DNA of 64,000 nt from Streptomyces thermolilacinus SPC6 (GCF_000478605.2 NZ_ASHX02000001.1:3821895-3885894), one strand, 5' to 3'. Counted from the first letter of the stretch, positions 50,191-59,708 are shown. Translations and numbers: made by a program. Notes: generated by a model not told the origin, from the letters alone.

Positions 50191-52116
50191 ATGACGCAAC
50201 CGCCCCCGCCGCCCAACCAGCCCCCGGGCCCGCCCAGCGAGCCGCCCGGCCCGCCCCCGCAGGGCGGCTTCGGCGCCCCGCAGGACCCGCCGTCCGGCGG
50301 TTTCGGCGCGCCGCAGGACCCGCCGCCCGGTGGTTTCGGCGCCCCGCAGGACCCGCCGTCCGGCGGCTTCGGCGCGCCCACCCCGCCGCCGCAGGGCACC
50401 CCCGCGTACGGCTACCCGCAGGCCCCCCAGGGCCCGGGCGCCCCGCAGGGCCCCGGCGGACCGGCCCCCGTGCCGCCGCCCGGCCAGCCCGCGACCCCGG
50501 CGTACGGCTACCCGGGCCAGCCGCCCGTACAGCCGCCGCCCGGCATGCCCGGCCAGCCGCCCGCGTACGGCTACCCGACCGCGCCCATGCACCAGATGGC
50601 CCCTCAGCCCGGCATGCCCGGCGGCCCGGCGGGACAGGGCGGGCGCGGCAGGCTGTCCGCCCAGATGAAGATCATCATCGCGGCGGCCGTCGCCGTGGCG
50701 CTCATCGTCGGCGCCGGTGCCTGGTACGCCACCAGCAAGGGCGACGACCCGGCCGAGAACACCGCCAACAGCAGCACCGGCACGAGCGGCGGCGGCGAGA
50801 ACGGCGGCGACGACGGTGGCGCCAAGGCCCCCGACGGCGCGGGCAAGGAGAAGGTGCCCGCCAACACGCAGGCGAAGGTCGCGTTCTCCGTCCCGGCGCC
50901 CGTCGTCGCCGACACGGTGACCGCCACCGGCTCGTGGCTGACCGACAAGACGTACGCCAAGTCCGGCGTCAACGAGGTCGTCGGCTACGACGCGGCCAAG
51001 GGCACCAAGCTGTGGACCGTGCCGCTGCCCGGCGAGCTGTGCGCCGCGAGCCGCCATGTGAAGGACAACAAGACCGCCGTGGTCTTCCAGCCGTCCAAGC
51101 CGACGCCGCAGAACAAGTACCCGGGCTGCTCCGAGGTCGGGGTGTTCGACCTGGACGCCGGCAAGATGCTGTGGACCAAGTCCGTCACGGGCGCCACGCG
51201 CGGCGAGCGCAAGGTCACCTGGGACGAGGTCACCATCGGGGCCGGTACGGTCGCGGCCGGCGGCATGTACGGCGGCGCGGCCTGGGACCTGGCCACCGGC
51301 AAGGAGCTGTGGCGCCCCCAGGAGAACGCCGAGAACTGCCGTGACATGGGCTACGGCGGCGGCGAGGGCCTCGTCGCGGCCCGCAAGTGCGGTGACATCG
51401 ACAACCCGACGGTGACGATCCAGAACCTCAACCCGGTCACGGGCGCGCCGCTCTCCTCGTACAAGATGCCCCCGGGTGTCGAGTACGCGTCCGTCGTCTC
51501 GACCAAGCCGCTGGTCGTCGCGGCCGACGTCGGTGACACGGCGGGCGACGGCTCCGGCATCTCGGACTTCTTCTCCATCGACGAGAACACCGGCAAGCTG
51601 AAGGTGAAGATCGCCGCCGACGCCGACCGGTACGCGGCCGAGTGCAAATCCACCAGCGTGGAGAAGTGCGAGAAGCTCGTCGTGGGCAACGGCCGCCTCT
51701 ACCTGCCGACCGAGCAGCACGAGGGCTCCGGCTCGGACAGCGGTCCCTCCCGGGTCAACGAGGTCGTCGCCTTCGACCTGACCACCGGGCAGCTCACCGG
51801 CCAGCGGCTGGACTCGGGCAAGCACCGCGAGGTCATCCCGGTCCGGATGGACGGAGGCAACCTCATCGCGTACAAGTCGCCCGCGTACGAGATCGGCGGT
51901 CAGGTCGTCAGCGTGGACGGCGCCTCCTTCAAGGAGACGGTCCTGCTGAACACCCCGGTGGAGCGGTCGATCAACAACGCCGAGCAGACCCTCTCCGACC
52001 GTGAGGCCCTCCTCTACCGCGACGGACGGCTGTACATGGGCGACTATTTCATCTCGAAGCCCTCCACGGTGGTGAAGGAGACGCGCTACCTCGCGCTGGT
52101 GTTCACCACCCAGTGA
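50191..52116 (+). CDS. Membrane-anchored PQQ-like propeller protein, paralogue 2
   Basis: ATG 50191 follows AGAGG. The 641-aa product repeats the layout of its upstream neighbour: Pro/Gly-rich N-terminus (1-155) with four GGFGAPQDPP units, helix at about 159-180 and an extracytoplasmic PQQ-like propeller (VVGYDAAKGTKLWTVPL, VAFDLTTGQLTGQRL). Similar size and order imply tandem duplication, but the N-terminal repeats differ (PYGQQP versus GGFGAP), so they have diverged independently. A strong terminator follows 12 nt after the stop. Function unknown. Confidence 0.78.
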   Translation: MTQPPPPPNQPPGPPSEPPGPPPQGGFGAPQDPPSGGFGAPQDPPPGGFGAPQDPPSGGFGAPTPPPQGTPAYGYPQAPQGPGAPQGPGGPAPVPPPGQPATPAYGYPGQPPVQPPPGMPGQPPAYGYPTAPMHQMAPQPGMPGGPAGQGGRGRLSAQMKIIIAAAVAVALIVGAGAWYATSKGDDPAENTANSSTGTSGGGENGGDDGGAKAPDGAGKEKVPANTQAKVAFSVPAPVVADTVTATGSWLTDKTYAKSGVNEVVGYDAAKGTKLWTVPLPGELCAASRHVKDNKTAVVFQPSKPTPQNKYPGCSEVGVFDLDAGKMLWTKSVTGATRGERKVTWDEVTIGAGTVAAGGMYGGAAWDLATGKELWRPQENAENCRDMGYGGGEGLVAARKCGDIDNPTVTIQNLNPVTGAPLSSYKMPPGVEYASVVSTKPLVVAADVGDTAGDGSGISDFFSIDENTGKLKVKIAADADRYAAECKSTSVEKCEKLVVGNGRLYLPTEQHEGSGSDSGPSRVNEVVAFDLTTGQLTGQRLDSGKHREVIPVRMDGGNLIAYKSPAYEIGGQVVSVDGASFKETVLLNTPVERSINNAEQTLSDREALLYRDGRLYMGDYFISKPSTVVKETRYLALVFTTQ

Positions 52117-52127
52117 TCCCGTGCGCC

Positions 52128-52170
52128 CCCGCGGCCCGGTACGTCCTCCCCGGACGTGCCGGGCCGCGGG
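52128..52170 (+). terminator. Long hairpin terminator after PQQ-like pair
   Basis: Seventeen-bp arms, CCCGCGGCCCGGTACGT and ACGTGCCGGGCCGCGGG, pair fully except for one T-G position, around a 9-nt loop, followed by CTTTCCC. It is 12 nt after the second propeller gene. Confidence 0.8.
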
Positions 52171-52354
52171 CTTTCCCGGGGGCCGCCGGGCCTGCGCGGC
52201 GTCAGCCCGCCGCAGCCCAAGTAGCCCTGTCCGGCGAAGAATTCGGCATTGTGGGGGGCTCCTGGCCGGTAGGGGGCGCACGACGTCGAACAAGCGTGTA
52301 GCTTGCCGGGTCATGGACGGCCGGGGGGCCGTGCCAGGGGGTTGGGGGTTCTCG

Positions 52355-53044
52355 ATGGGCGTGCGTCTGATGGTGGTCGACGACCACCGCCTGCTCGCCG
52401 AGGCGCTCGCCTCGGCCCTGAAACTGCGCGGACACCGCGTGCTCGCCGCCGCCGCGCCCGCCGCGGGCGCGGCCGAACTGGTGGTGAGCCGCGCCCCTGA
52501 GGTGTGTCTCCTCGGCACGGCGACCCCCGCGGAGCCCGGCGCCTTCGACCCGGTCGTACGGATCAAACGGGACCGCCCGCAGGTCGCGGTGGTGGTCCTC
52601 GGCCCGGTGCCGAGCCCGCGCGGCATCGCGGCGGCCTTCGCGGCGGGCGCCTCCGGGTACGTACGGCACGACGAGCGCATCGAGGGCGTCGAACGGGCCA
52701 TCATGAAGGCCCGCGCCGGGGAGACCGCCGTCGCCCCGCAGCTCCTCCAGGGCGCGTTCACCGAGCTGCTGAACCCGTCCGCCACCCCCGACGACGAGGG
52801 TCAGCGCCTGCTGCGGATGCTGACGCCCCGCGAGGTGGAGGTCCTCGTGCGGGTCACGGAGGGCGAGGACACCCGCCTCATCGCCGCCGGGATGGGCATC
52901 GCCCCCAGCACGGCCCGCACCCATGTGCAGAGGGTCCTGATGAAGCTCGGCGTCGGCTCCCGCCTGGAGGCCGCCGCGCTCGCCGCCCGCACGGGCCTCC
53001 TCGACCGCGCCGCCGACCTCTCCGGAATCCCGCACCAGCGATAG
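52355..53044 (+). CDS. Atypical LuxR-type response regulator lacking phospho-acceptor Asp
   Basis: ATG 52355 (ATG 52313 is an alternative) gives 229 aa. The N-terminus is a receiver-like domain with the acidic pair in MVVDDHR (residues 9-10), but the position of the phosphorylated Asp in EVCLLGTATP is Gly 54, and the conserved Lys is Arg in GYVRHD. Residues about 158-220 form a LuxR helix-turn-helix (LTPREVEVLVRVTEGEDTRL, then APSTARTHVQRVLMKLGV). It should not be switched by phosphorylation. Like other atypical regulators it may bind a ligand or be constitutive. No kinase is nearby. It lies just upstream of galTEK. Confidence 0.85.
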   Translation: MGVRLMVVDDHRLLAEALASALKLRGHRVLAAAAPAAGAAELVVSRAPEVCLLGTATPAEPGAFDPVVRIKRDRPQVAVVVLGPVPSPRGIAAAFAAGASGYVRHDERIEGVERAIMKARAGETAVAPQLLQGAFTELLNPSATPDDEGQRLLRMLTPREVEVLVRVTEGEDTRLIAAGMGIAPSTARTHVQRVLMKLGVGSRLEAAALAARTGLLDRAADLSGIPHQR

Positions 53045-53222
53045 ACCGGCACGCACGCGCAGCCGGGTAAGCAATCGCGCGGCCGGTACGCACGCGAGAC
53101 CCTGTACCCGACGTACAGCCGGTATTGCGCCGCGCCTCATTGACGCACACTGTTCGGTTCTGCTTCCTTGTGTGTGATTCTGTTCGATCTGGTCGCGCCA
53201 TGAGGGAGAGAGAGTTCCCGCC

Positions 53223-54272
53223 GTGAAGAAGACGTCCACCCGGCTCGCCGACGGGCGCGAGCTGGTGTACTACGACTCCCGCGACGACGTGGTGCGCGAC
53301 ACGGCCGATCCGCGGCCCCTCCACCCCGTCGCCACCACCGCCGAGATCCGCGAGGACGTCCTCCTCGGCGACCGCGTCGCCGTCGCCTCCCACCGGCAGG
53401 ACCGCACCCACCTCCCGCCGCCCGACGCCTGCCCGCTCTGCCCCTCGCGCGACGGCCGGCACACCGAGATCCCCGACAGCGACTACGACGTCGTCGTCTT
53501 CGAGAACCGCTTCCCCTCGCTCGCCGGTGACGCGGGACGCTGCGAGGTCGTCTGCTTCACCTCCGACCACGACGCCTCCTTCGCGGACCTCACCGAGGAG
53601 CGGGCCGCGCTCGTCCTGGAGGCGTGGACCGACCGCACCGCCGAACTAGCCGGACTGCCCGGCGTGGAGCAGGTGTTCTGCTTCGAGAACCGGGGCGCCG
53701 AGATCGGGGTCACCCTCGGCCACCCGCACGGCCAGATCTACGGCTACCCCTTCACCACCCCCCGCACGGCGCTGATGCTGCGCTCCCTGGAGGAGCACGC
53801 GGCCCGCACCGGCGGCGCCAACCTCTTCGACGACGTCGTCGCGCGGGAGCGCGCCGACGGCGAGCGCGTCGTCCTCGACACCGGCCACTGGACCGCGTTC
53901 GTCCCGTACGCCGCCCACTGGCCGTACGAGGTGCACCTCTACCCCCGCCGCCGCGTCCCGGACCTGCCCGCGCTGGACGAGGCGGCGCGCGCCGAGTTCC
54001 CCCGCGTCTACCTGGAGTTGCTCAGGCGCTTCGACCGGATCTTCGGCGGGGGCCGGCCGCCCACCCCGTACATCTCCGCGTGGCACCAGGCGCCGCTGCG
54101 CGACCCGCGGCGCGACGCGTTCGCGCTGCATCTCGAGCTTTTCACCATCCGCCGCACATCCGGCAAGCTGAAGTTCCTCGCGGGCTCCGAATCGGGCATG
54201 AGCGTGTTCATCAACGACGTCCCGCCGGAGGCCGCGGCCCGGCGACTGCGAGAGGTAGCGAGCGGATCATGA
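53223..54272 (+). CDS. galT: Galactose-1-phosphate uridylyltransferase
   Basis: GTG 53223 has GGGAGAGAGAG upstream. The 349-aa enzyme has Zn-binding CPLC (about residues 75-78), VFENRFPS and the active-site HPHGQIY. It transfers UMP between UDP-glucose and galactose-1-phosphate in the Leloir pathway. It is the first gene of the galT-galE-galK operon, and the stop overlaps galE (ATGA). Confidence 0.95.
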   Translation: MKKTSTRLADGRELVYYDSRDDVVRDTADPRPLHPVATTAEIREDVLLGDRVAVASHRQDRTHLPPPDACPLCPSRDGRHTEIPDSDYDVVVFENRFPSLAGDAGRCEVVCFTSDHDASFADLTEERAALVLEAWTDRTAELAGLPGVEQVFCFENRGAEIGVTLGHPHGQIYGYPFTTPRTALMLRSLEEHAARTGGANLFDDVVARERADGERVVLDTGHWTAFVPYAAHWPYEVHLYPRRRVPDLPALDEAARAEFPRVYLELLRRFDRIFGGGRPPTPYISAWHQAPLRDPRRDAFALHLELFTIRRTSGKLKFLAGSESGMSVFINDVPPEAAARRLREVASGS

Positions 54273-55243
54273 AGTACCTGGTTACGGGCGGGGCCGGATA
54301 CGTCGGCAGTGTCGTCGCCGCACATCTGCTGGAGGCCGGCCACGAGGTGACCGTCCTGGACGACCTCTCGACCGGCTTCCGCGAGGCCGTCCCCGAGGGC
54401 GCCGCGTTCGTCGAGGGCCGCGTCCAGGACGCCGCCCGCCACCTCGACGGCTCCTACGACGGGGTGCTGCACTTCGCGGCGTACTCGCAGGTCGGGGAGT
54501 CCGTCGCCAAGCCGGAGAAGTACTGGGAGAACAACGTCGGCGGCACGATGGCGCTGCTCGCCGCGATGCGCGCCGCCGGGGTGCGCCGCCTCGTGTTCTC
54601 GTCCACCGCCGCCACGTACGGCGAGCCGGTCTCCACCCCGATCACGGAGACCGACCCGACGGCACCCACCAGCCCGTACGGCGCTACCAAGCTGGCGGTC
54701 GACCACATGATCGGCGGTGAGGCGGCCGCGCACGGCCTGGCCGCGGCCTCCCTGCGGTACTTCAACGTCGCGGGCGCGTACGGCGAGCGGGGCGAGCGCC
54801 ACGACCCGGAGTCGCACCTCATCCCGCTGGTCCTCCAAGTCGCCCTGGGACAGCGGGAGTCCATCTCCGTGTACGGGGGCGACTACCCGACCCCGGACGG
54901 CACCTGCGTCCGTGACTACATCCATGTCGCCGACCTCGCCGAGGCGCACCTGCTCGCCCTGGACGCCGTCACGCCGGGAGAGCACCTCGTGTGCAACCTC
55001 GGCAACGGCAACGGCTTCTCCGTACGGGAGGTCGTGGAGACCGTCCGGAAGGTGACCGGCCACCCCGTGCCCGAGGTCACCGCCGCGCGCCGCCCCGGCG
55101 ACCCGGCCGTCCTCGTCGCGTCGGCGGCCGTCGCGCGGGAGCGGCTCGGCTGGCGGCCCTCGCGCCCGGACCTCGCCGACATCGTGGGCGACGCCTGGGA
55201 CTTCGCGCGGCGGCGCGCGGCACAGAGAGAGGCGGGACGGTGA
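54269..55243 (+). CDS. galE: UDP-glucose 4-epimerase
   Basis: ATG 54269 overlaps the galT stop. The 324-aa extended SDR has GGAGYVG (NAD binding, residues 7-13), DDLSTGF, catalytic SSTAATYG and YGATK (YxxxK). It interconverts UDP-galactose and UDP-glucose. It overlaps galK by GTGA. Confidence 0.95.
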   Translation: MKYLVTGGAGYVGSVVAAHLLEAGHEVTVLDDLSTGFREAVPEGAAFVEGRVQDAARHLDGSYDGVLHFAAYSQVGESVAKPEKYWENNVGGTMALLAAMRAAGVRRLVFSSTAATYGEPVSTPITETDPTAPTSPYGATKLAVDHMIGGEAAAHGLAAASLRYFNVAGAYGERGERHDPESHLIPLVLQVALGQRESISVYGGDYPTPDGTCVRDYIHVADLAEAHLLALDAVTPGEHLVCNLGNGNGFSVREVVETVRKVTGHPVPEVTAARRPGDPAVLVASAAVARERLGWRPSRPDLADIVGDAWDFARRRAAQREAGR

Positions 55244-56463
55244 CCGCGACGGGGGCCCCGGCCGTGGCGGAGGAGGCCGCCACGCGGTTTTGGGAGCTGT
55301 ACGGCGCCGCGCCGGACGGCGTGTGGGCGGCGCCCGGCCGGGTGAACCTGATCGGCGAGTACACGGACTTCAACGACGGGTTCGTGATGCCGCTGGCCCT
55401 GCCGCACACGGCGGTCGCCGCCGTGGCCCGCCGCACGGACGGCCGCCTGCGGCTCCACTCGGCGCAGGCGCAGGCCGACGGGTGCGCGCAATCAGACGGG
55501 CGGGCACGGGTGGAGGGCCGTCAGGGCGTGGTCGAGCTGGAGGCCGCCGCGCTGCGGCCGGGCGCCGTGCCGGGCTGGGCGGCGTACCCCGCCGGGGTCG
55601 TCTGGGCGCTGCGCGAGGCCGGGCACCCCGTCGGGGGCGGCGCCGACATCCAACTGTCGTCCACCGTGCCCACGGGCGCCGGGCTCTCGTCGTCCGCCGC
55701 GCTGGAGGTCGTCACCGCCCTCGCCCTGAACGACCTGTACGGGCTCGGGCTGACCGGCCCCGAACTGGCCGTTCTTGCCCGGCGCGCCGAGAACGCCTTC
55801 GTCGGCGTGCCCTGCGGCGTCATGGACCAGATGGCGTCCGCCTGCTGCGCGTCCGGGCACCTGCTGCACCTCGACACCCGCGACCTGACGTGCCGCCAGG
55901 TGCCGTTCGACCCGGCGGGGCACGCGCTGCGGCTGCTCGTCGTGGACACGGGCGTGCGGCACGCGCTCGGGGACGGCGCGTACGCCGAGCGGCGCGCCGG
56001 GTGCGAGGCGGGCGCGCGGGCCCTCGGGGTGCGCACGCTGCGCGAGGTCCCGTACGACACGCTCCCCGAGGCGCTGGGGCGGCTGGACGACCCGGCCGTG
56101 CGCGCCTGCGTGCGCCACGTCGTGTCCGAGAACCGGCGCGTCGAGCGGACGATGGCGCTGCTCGACGCCGGGGACGTACGGGCCGTGGGCGCCGTCCTGT
56201 CCGATGGGCACGCGTCGCTCCGGGACGACCTGCGGGTCTCCTGCCCGGAGCTGGACCTCGTCGTGTCGTCGGCGCTCTCCGCCGGGGCGCTCGGCGCCAG
56301 GATGACCGGCGGCGGCTTCGGCGGCTCGGCGGTCGTCCTCGCCGGGGAGGACGCGGCGGACACCGTCGCCTCGGCGGTGGCGGGCGCCTTCGCCGCGGCG
56401 GGGTACCGGGCGCCGCGGATCTTCCCGGCCGTACCGTCGGAGGGCGCCCGCCGTCTGCTCTGA
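55240..56463 (+). CDS. galK: Galactokinase
   Basis: GTG 55240 overlaps the galE stop. The 407-aa GHMP kinase has [16 protein letters not shown] (galactokinase signature with Tyr for the usual His), [16 protein letters not shown] and C-terminal [10 protein letters not shown]. It phosphorylates galactose. It ends the operon. The 365-bp gap to the next gene (56464-56828) holds no recognised gene and must carry the promoter of the response regulator. Confidence 0.95.
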   Translation: MTATGAPAVAEEAATRFWELYGAAPDGVWAAPGRVNLIGEYTDFNDGFVMPLALPHTAVAAVARRTDGRLRLHSAQAQADGCAQSDGRARVEGRQGVVELEAAALRPGAVPGWAAYPAGVVWALREAGHPVGGGADIQLSSTVPTGAGLSSSAALEVVTALALNDLYGLGLTGPELAVLARRAENAFVGVPCGVMDQMASACCASGHLLHLDTRDLTCRQVPFDPAGHALRLLVVDTGVRHALGDGAYAERRAGCEAGARALGVRTLREVPYDTLPEALGRLDDPAVRACVRHVVSENRRVERTMALLDAGDVRAVGAVLSDGHASLRDDLRVSCPELDLVVSSALSAGALGARMTGGGFGGSAVVLAGEDAADTVASAVAGAFAAAGYRAPRIFPAVPSEGARRLL

Positions 56464-56828
56464 ACGCCCGCCCCCGTCGCTCCGAACGCCCTGGAGGCAA
56501 CGCCCTGAACGCTCAGAGCGTGATCCGAAGGAGCGGCAGCCGGTTCGGGAACTGTCGATTTCCGTCCCGTAACGACACTGCCGACACACGGGAAACACCC
56601 TGGCCGGTCAGTTCCGCAAATCCGCTTCCCCTCCGGACTCACGCCCGTACGCTGATGGACAGCATCGGTGGGGGCCGGTGCCGATCAGGGGGCGAGAGCA
56701 GTCGGGTACGGCGCGCCCGGGGCGGGGTAGCACTCACAGCACGGCGGCGGCCGCGCGGTCCATGTGAGGGCACCGGCTCCGGGCGCCGTATCCGCGCCGG
56801 TCCGCTTCCTCGACGCATGGGGGTGTCC

Positions 56829-57608
56829 ATGGTCCGCATCCGGGTCCTGGTGGTGGACGACCACCGCATCTTCGCCGAGTCGCTCGCCGCGGCGCTGGCG
56901 GCCGAGCCCGACGTGGACGTCACCGCGGCGGGCAGCGGCCCCGCCGCGCTGCGCTGCCTCGACCGGGCGGCCGCCGAGGGCCGCCGGTTCGACGTGCTCC
57001 TCGTCGATGCCGACCTGGGCGTGGCCACGGGCCGGACCGCCGGGCAGGCCGTCGCGCGGGTCGTCCCCGACGGCGGCGCGGCCGACGGCATCGTGGACGG
57101 GATCTCCCTGGTCGCCGGGGTGCGCGAGGCCCAGCCCGCCGTACGGATCGTGGTGCTCGCCGAGAGGGACGACCCGGGCCGCGCCGCCCTCGCCCTCCAG
57201 GCGGGGGCCAACGGCTGGGTGGCCAAGGACTGCTCCCTCCAGCGGCTCCTCGGCGTGATCCGGGGCGTCCTGCGCGACGAGACCCATCTGGCGCCCGCGC
57301 TGCTCACGGGCGTGCTGCGGGAGCTGACGGCCGCCCGCAAGCACCGCACGGACAGCGAACGGCTCGTGGAGTCCCTGACGCCGCGCGAGCGGGAGGTTCT
57401 GCGCTGCATGGTCGCGGGCCTCGGGCGCAAGGCCGTCGCCGAGCGCCTCTTCCTGTCGCCGCACACGGTCCGTACGCATATGCAGAACGTGCTGGGCAAG
57501 CTCGGCGTGCACTCCACGCTCGCGGCGGTCGCGCTGGCCCGCCGGGCCGGGGTCGGGCCCGCCGAATCAGCCGGGGATGTTGTCGAACGGGGCGGTCAGC
57601 TGGCGTAG
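56829..57608 (+). CDS. LuxR-type response regulator (orphan)
   Basis: ATG 56829 has GGGGG 5 nt upstream; in-frame ATG 56817 is an alternative. The 259-aa protein keeps the acidic pair in VLVVDDHR, the phospho-acceptor Asp 60 in VLLVDADLG and the Lys in GWVAKDCS. An insert of about 30 residues rich in Gly/Ala (VATGRTAGQAVARVVPDGG) follows Asp 60. The LuxR helix-turn-helix is at about 185-245 (LTPREREVLRCMVAGLGRKA). No partner kinase is adjacent. Its 3' end overlaps the convergent tamR-like gene by 42 bp. Confidence 0.88.
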   Translation: MVRIRVLVVDDHRIFAESLAAALAAEPDVDVTAAGSGPAALRCLDRAAAEGRRFDVLLVDADLGVATGRTAGQAVARVVPDGGAADGIVDGISLVAGVREAQPAVRIVVLAERDDPGRAALALQAGANGWVAKDCSLQRLLGVIRGVLRDETHLAPALLTGVLRELTAARKHRTDSERLVESLTPREREVLRCMVAGLGRKAVAERLFLSPHTVRTHMQNVLGKLGVHSTLAAVALARRAGVGPAESAGDVVERGGQLA

Positions 57609-58064
57609 CAGCGCCGCCAGATCGGCGCGCTGGGCGCGGGACAGCTGCGCCAGGATCGCCCGCTCCTGATCGAGCAGCCCGGCGAGCGCCTGGTCGGCGC
57701 GGTCGCGGCCCTCGGCCGTGAGGCGTACGAGGACACCGCGCCGGTCCGTCGGGTCGGGCAGCCGCTCCACGAGGCCCTTCTTCGCGAGCCGGTCGATGCG
57801 GTTGGTCATCGTGCCGGACGTGACGAGCGTCTGCGTGAGGAGCTGGCCGGGGGAGAGCTGGTACGGCGCGCCCGCGCGGCGCAGCGACGTGAGGACGTCG
57901 AACTCCCACGGCTCCAGCTGGTGCTCGGCGAAGGCGAGGCGGCGGGCCCGGTCCAGGTGGCGCGCCAGCCGGGACACCCGGCTCAGCACCTCGAGCGGCT
58001 CCACGTCGAGGTCCGGGCGCTCGCGGCGCCATGCAGCGACCAGACGGTCCACCTCGTCCTCCAT
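57567..58064 (-). CDS. tamR: MarR-family regulator, TamR-like
   Basis: ATG 58064 is 7 nt after TACACT (minus strand, 58072-58077) and has no Shine-Dalgarno, so it is probably leaderless. The 165-aa protein has the MarR winged helix (LEPWEFDVLTSLRRAGAP, LTQTLVTSGTMTNRIDRLAKKGLVER, DPTDRRGVLVRLT). It is divergent from a trans-aconitate methyltransferase gene with a palindrome between them. In S. coelicolor the MarR protein TamR in this position responds to trans-aconitate and citrate-cycle intermediates, so the same role is likely. Its last 42 bp overlap the convergent response regulator. Confidence 0.88.
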   Translation of the reverse strand: MEDEVDRLVAAWRRERPDLDVEPLEVLSRVSRLARHLDRARRLAFAEHQLEPWEFDVLTSLRRAGAPYQLSPGQLLTQTLVTSGTMTNRIDRLAKKGLVERLPDPTDRRGVLVRLTAEGRDRADQALAGLLDQERAILAQLSRAQRADLAALLRQLTAPFDNIPG

Positions 58065-58071
58065 GACGATC

Positions 58072-58113
58072 AGTGTAGGCGATCTGTCGATATGAAGTCT
58101 CTTGATGTCAAGA
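58072..58113. promoter_or_regulatory. tamR promoter and palindromic operator
   Basis: The minus-strand -10-like TACACT is at 58072-58077. A perfect palindrome TCTTGA-TG-TCAAGA occupies 58100-58113 in the tamR-tam intergenic region. Its form and position fit a MarR-family operator controlling both divergent genes. Confidence 0.7.
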
Positions 58114-58194
58114 AATACCGTCCGTACGATTGAGGGGGCCCCGACTGGAGCAACGTTTGGCTGAGATATCTCGTACCAGCAAGGGGAATTGACC

Positions 58195-59022
58195 ATGCGA
58201 TCCGCACCGATTTGGGACCCTCGGCAGTATCTGCGCCACTCCGGCCACCGCGCGCGGCCGTTCTTCGATCTGCTGGCCCGGATCCCCGAGCTGCCCGCCG
58301 CGAAGGAGGGGCGGCCCGCCCGCATCGCCGACATCGGCTGCGGGCCAGGCAACATCACCGCGCTGCTCGCGGATCGCTGGCCGGACGCGCACATCACCGG
58401 GTTCGACCTCTCGCGCGAGATGCTCGACATGGCCGAGCGGGACCACGCCGGGCCCACGCCGGGCGGCGGCCGCATCGACTTCCGGCGCGCGGACGCCGCC
58501 GGGTGGGTGCCCGACGAGCCGTACGACCTGATCGTCTCCAACGCGGCGCTCCAGTGGGTGCCGGGGCACGCCGAGTCGTTCGGCGGCTGGCTCGACGGGA
58601 TCGTGCCCGGCGGCACGCTCGCCTTCCAGGTGCCGGCCAACTTCACCTCGCCCAGCCACGCCCTGCTGGCCGAACTGTGCGAGTCCCCGCGCTGGCGCGA
58701 CCGGCTCGGCGACCACGCGCGGGGGTACGTCCACATACTTCCGGCGACGGAGTACCTGGAGCGGCTGGCCGACCTCGGGTGCGCGGCCGACGTGTGGGAG
58801 ACCGTGTACGCCCAGCTCCTCCAGGGCGAGGACCCGGTCCTCGACTGGACCAAGGGCACGGCCCTGCGGCCGGTGCTGACGGCGCTCGGTGAGGACGCGG
58901 AGGCGGTGGCGGAGTTCCTGTCGCAGTACCGGGACCTGCTGCGCAAGGCGTACCCGCCGGGCCCGCACGGCACGGTGTACCCGTACCGCCGCGTCTTCGC
59001 GGTCGCCCGGAAGGAGTACTGA
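58195..59022 (+). CDS. tam: Trans-aconitate 2-methyltransferase
   Basis: ATG 58195 has AAGGGG 9 nt upstream. The 275-aa SAM enzyme has ADIGCGPGNITALLA, GFDLSREMLD, and the family-typical SNAALQWVPGH and QVPANFTSPSH blocks. It methylates trans-aconitate, an inhibitor of aconitase, and so protects the citrate cycle. It is under the divergent TamR-like regulator. The VOC gene follows 5 bp later. Confidence 0.9.
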   Translation: MRSAPIWDPRQYLRHSGHRARPFFDLLARIPELPAAKEGRPARIADIGCGPGNITALLADRWPDAHITGFDLSREMLDMAERDHAGPTPGGGRIDFRRADAAGWVPDEPYDLIVSNAALQWVPGHAESFGGWLDGIVPGGTLAFQVPANFTSPSHALLAELCESPRWRDRLGDHARGYVHILPATEYLERLADLGCAADVWETVYAQLLQGEDPVLDWTKGTALRPVLTALGEDAEAVAEFLSQYRDLLRKAYPPGPHGTVYPYRRVFAVARKEY

Positions 59023-59027
59023 ACGTC

Positions 59028-59390
59028 ATGCTGACCGCTGTCGATCACGTCCAGCTCGCGGCGCCCGCCGGTTCGGAGGACGCGATGCGCGCGTACTACG
59101 TGGGCGCGCTCGGGATGACGGAGATCCCGAAGCCGCCGTCGCTCGCCGCGAACGGGGGGTGCTGGTTCCAGTCGGGTGCGGTGCAGCTGCACGTGGGCAT
59201 CGAGGCGGGTTTCCGGCCCGCGCGGAAGGCGCATCCGGGGCTGCGGGTGCGGGGGATCGAGGCGTACGCGGCGCGGCTGGCGGCGCACGGGGCGCCGGTG
59301 GTGTGGGACGACAAGCTGCCGGGTCACCGCCGCTTCTACTCCGAGGACCCGTACGGCAACCGCCTCGAGTTCCTGGAACCCGCCCCCTGA
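59028..59390 (+). CDS. VOC-family (glyoxalase-like) protein
   Basis: ATG 59028 lies 5 bp after the tam stop, so the two are co-transcribed. The 120-aa protein has one vicinal-oxygen-chelate repeat pair: AVDHVQLAAPAG at the N-terminus (His ligand), FQSGAVQLHVGIE, and GHRRFYSEDPYGNRLEFLEP with the C-terminal Glu ligand. The substrate is unknown. Its operon with tam suggests a link to citrate-cycle stress, by inference. Confidence 0.85.
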   Translation: MLTAVDHVQLAAPAGSEDAMRAYYVGALGMTEIPKPPSLAANGGCWFQSGAVQLHVGIEAGFRPARKAHPGLRVRGIEAYAARLAAHGAPVVWDDKLPGHRRFYSEDPYGNRLEFLEPAP

Positions 59391-59671
59391 CCCGGGCCCC
59401 CGCCCTTGGGGCCCGACCCGAGGGCCCCGAGCCCACCCCCTGGCCCCGAGCGCCTTGGGCCCGTGCCCCCGGCCCGAGCTGGCCCTGAGCCCGTGCCCGG
59501 CCCGGAGCGCCCTGAGCCCGTGCCCCCAGGTGCGGCCCTCGCCCCCCCCGCACCCGGAGCGCCCGGCCGCTGTGCCGGGGCCCGAGCGGTGCCCGCACCG
59601 TGCCGGGCCTGCGGACGGGGGCTGTCGCCCCCCCCCGTTGGGGGCAGGCGTCCCGCAAGGGGCGGTGGGGG

Positions 59672-59707
59672 TCCCCCCTGGTCGAGCGAAGCCGAGACCT
59701 TGGGGGA
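59672..59707. repeat. Imperfect hairpin repeat of the common Streptomyces type
   Basis: TCCCCC and GGGGGA bound an imperfect 36-bp palindrome with GGTC/GACC pairing around an AGCGAAGC centre. I recall this type as a very common intergenic hairpin in Streptomyces genomes. It directly adjoins the dispersed repeat that starts at 59709. Confidence 0.6.
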
Positions 59708-59708
59708 G

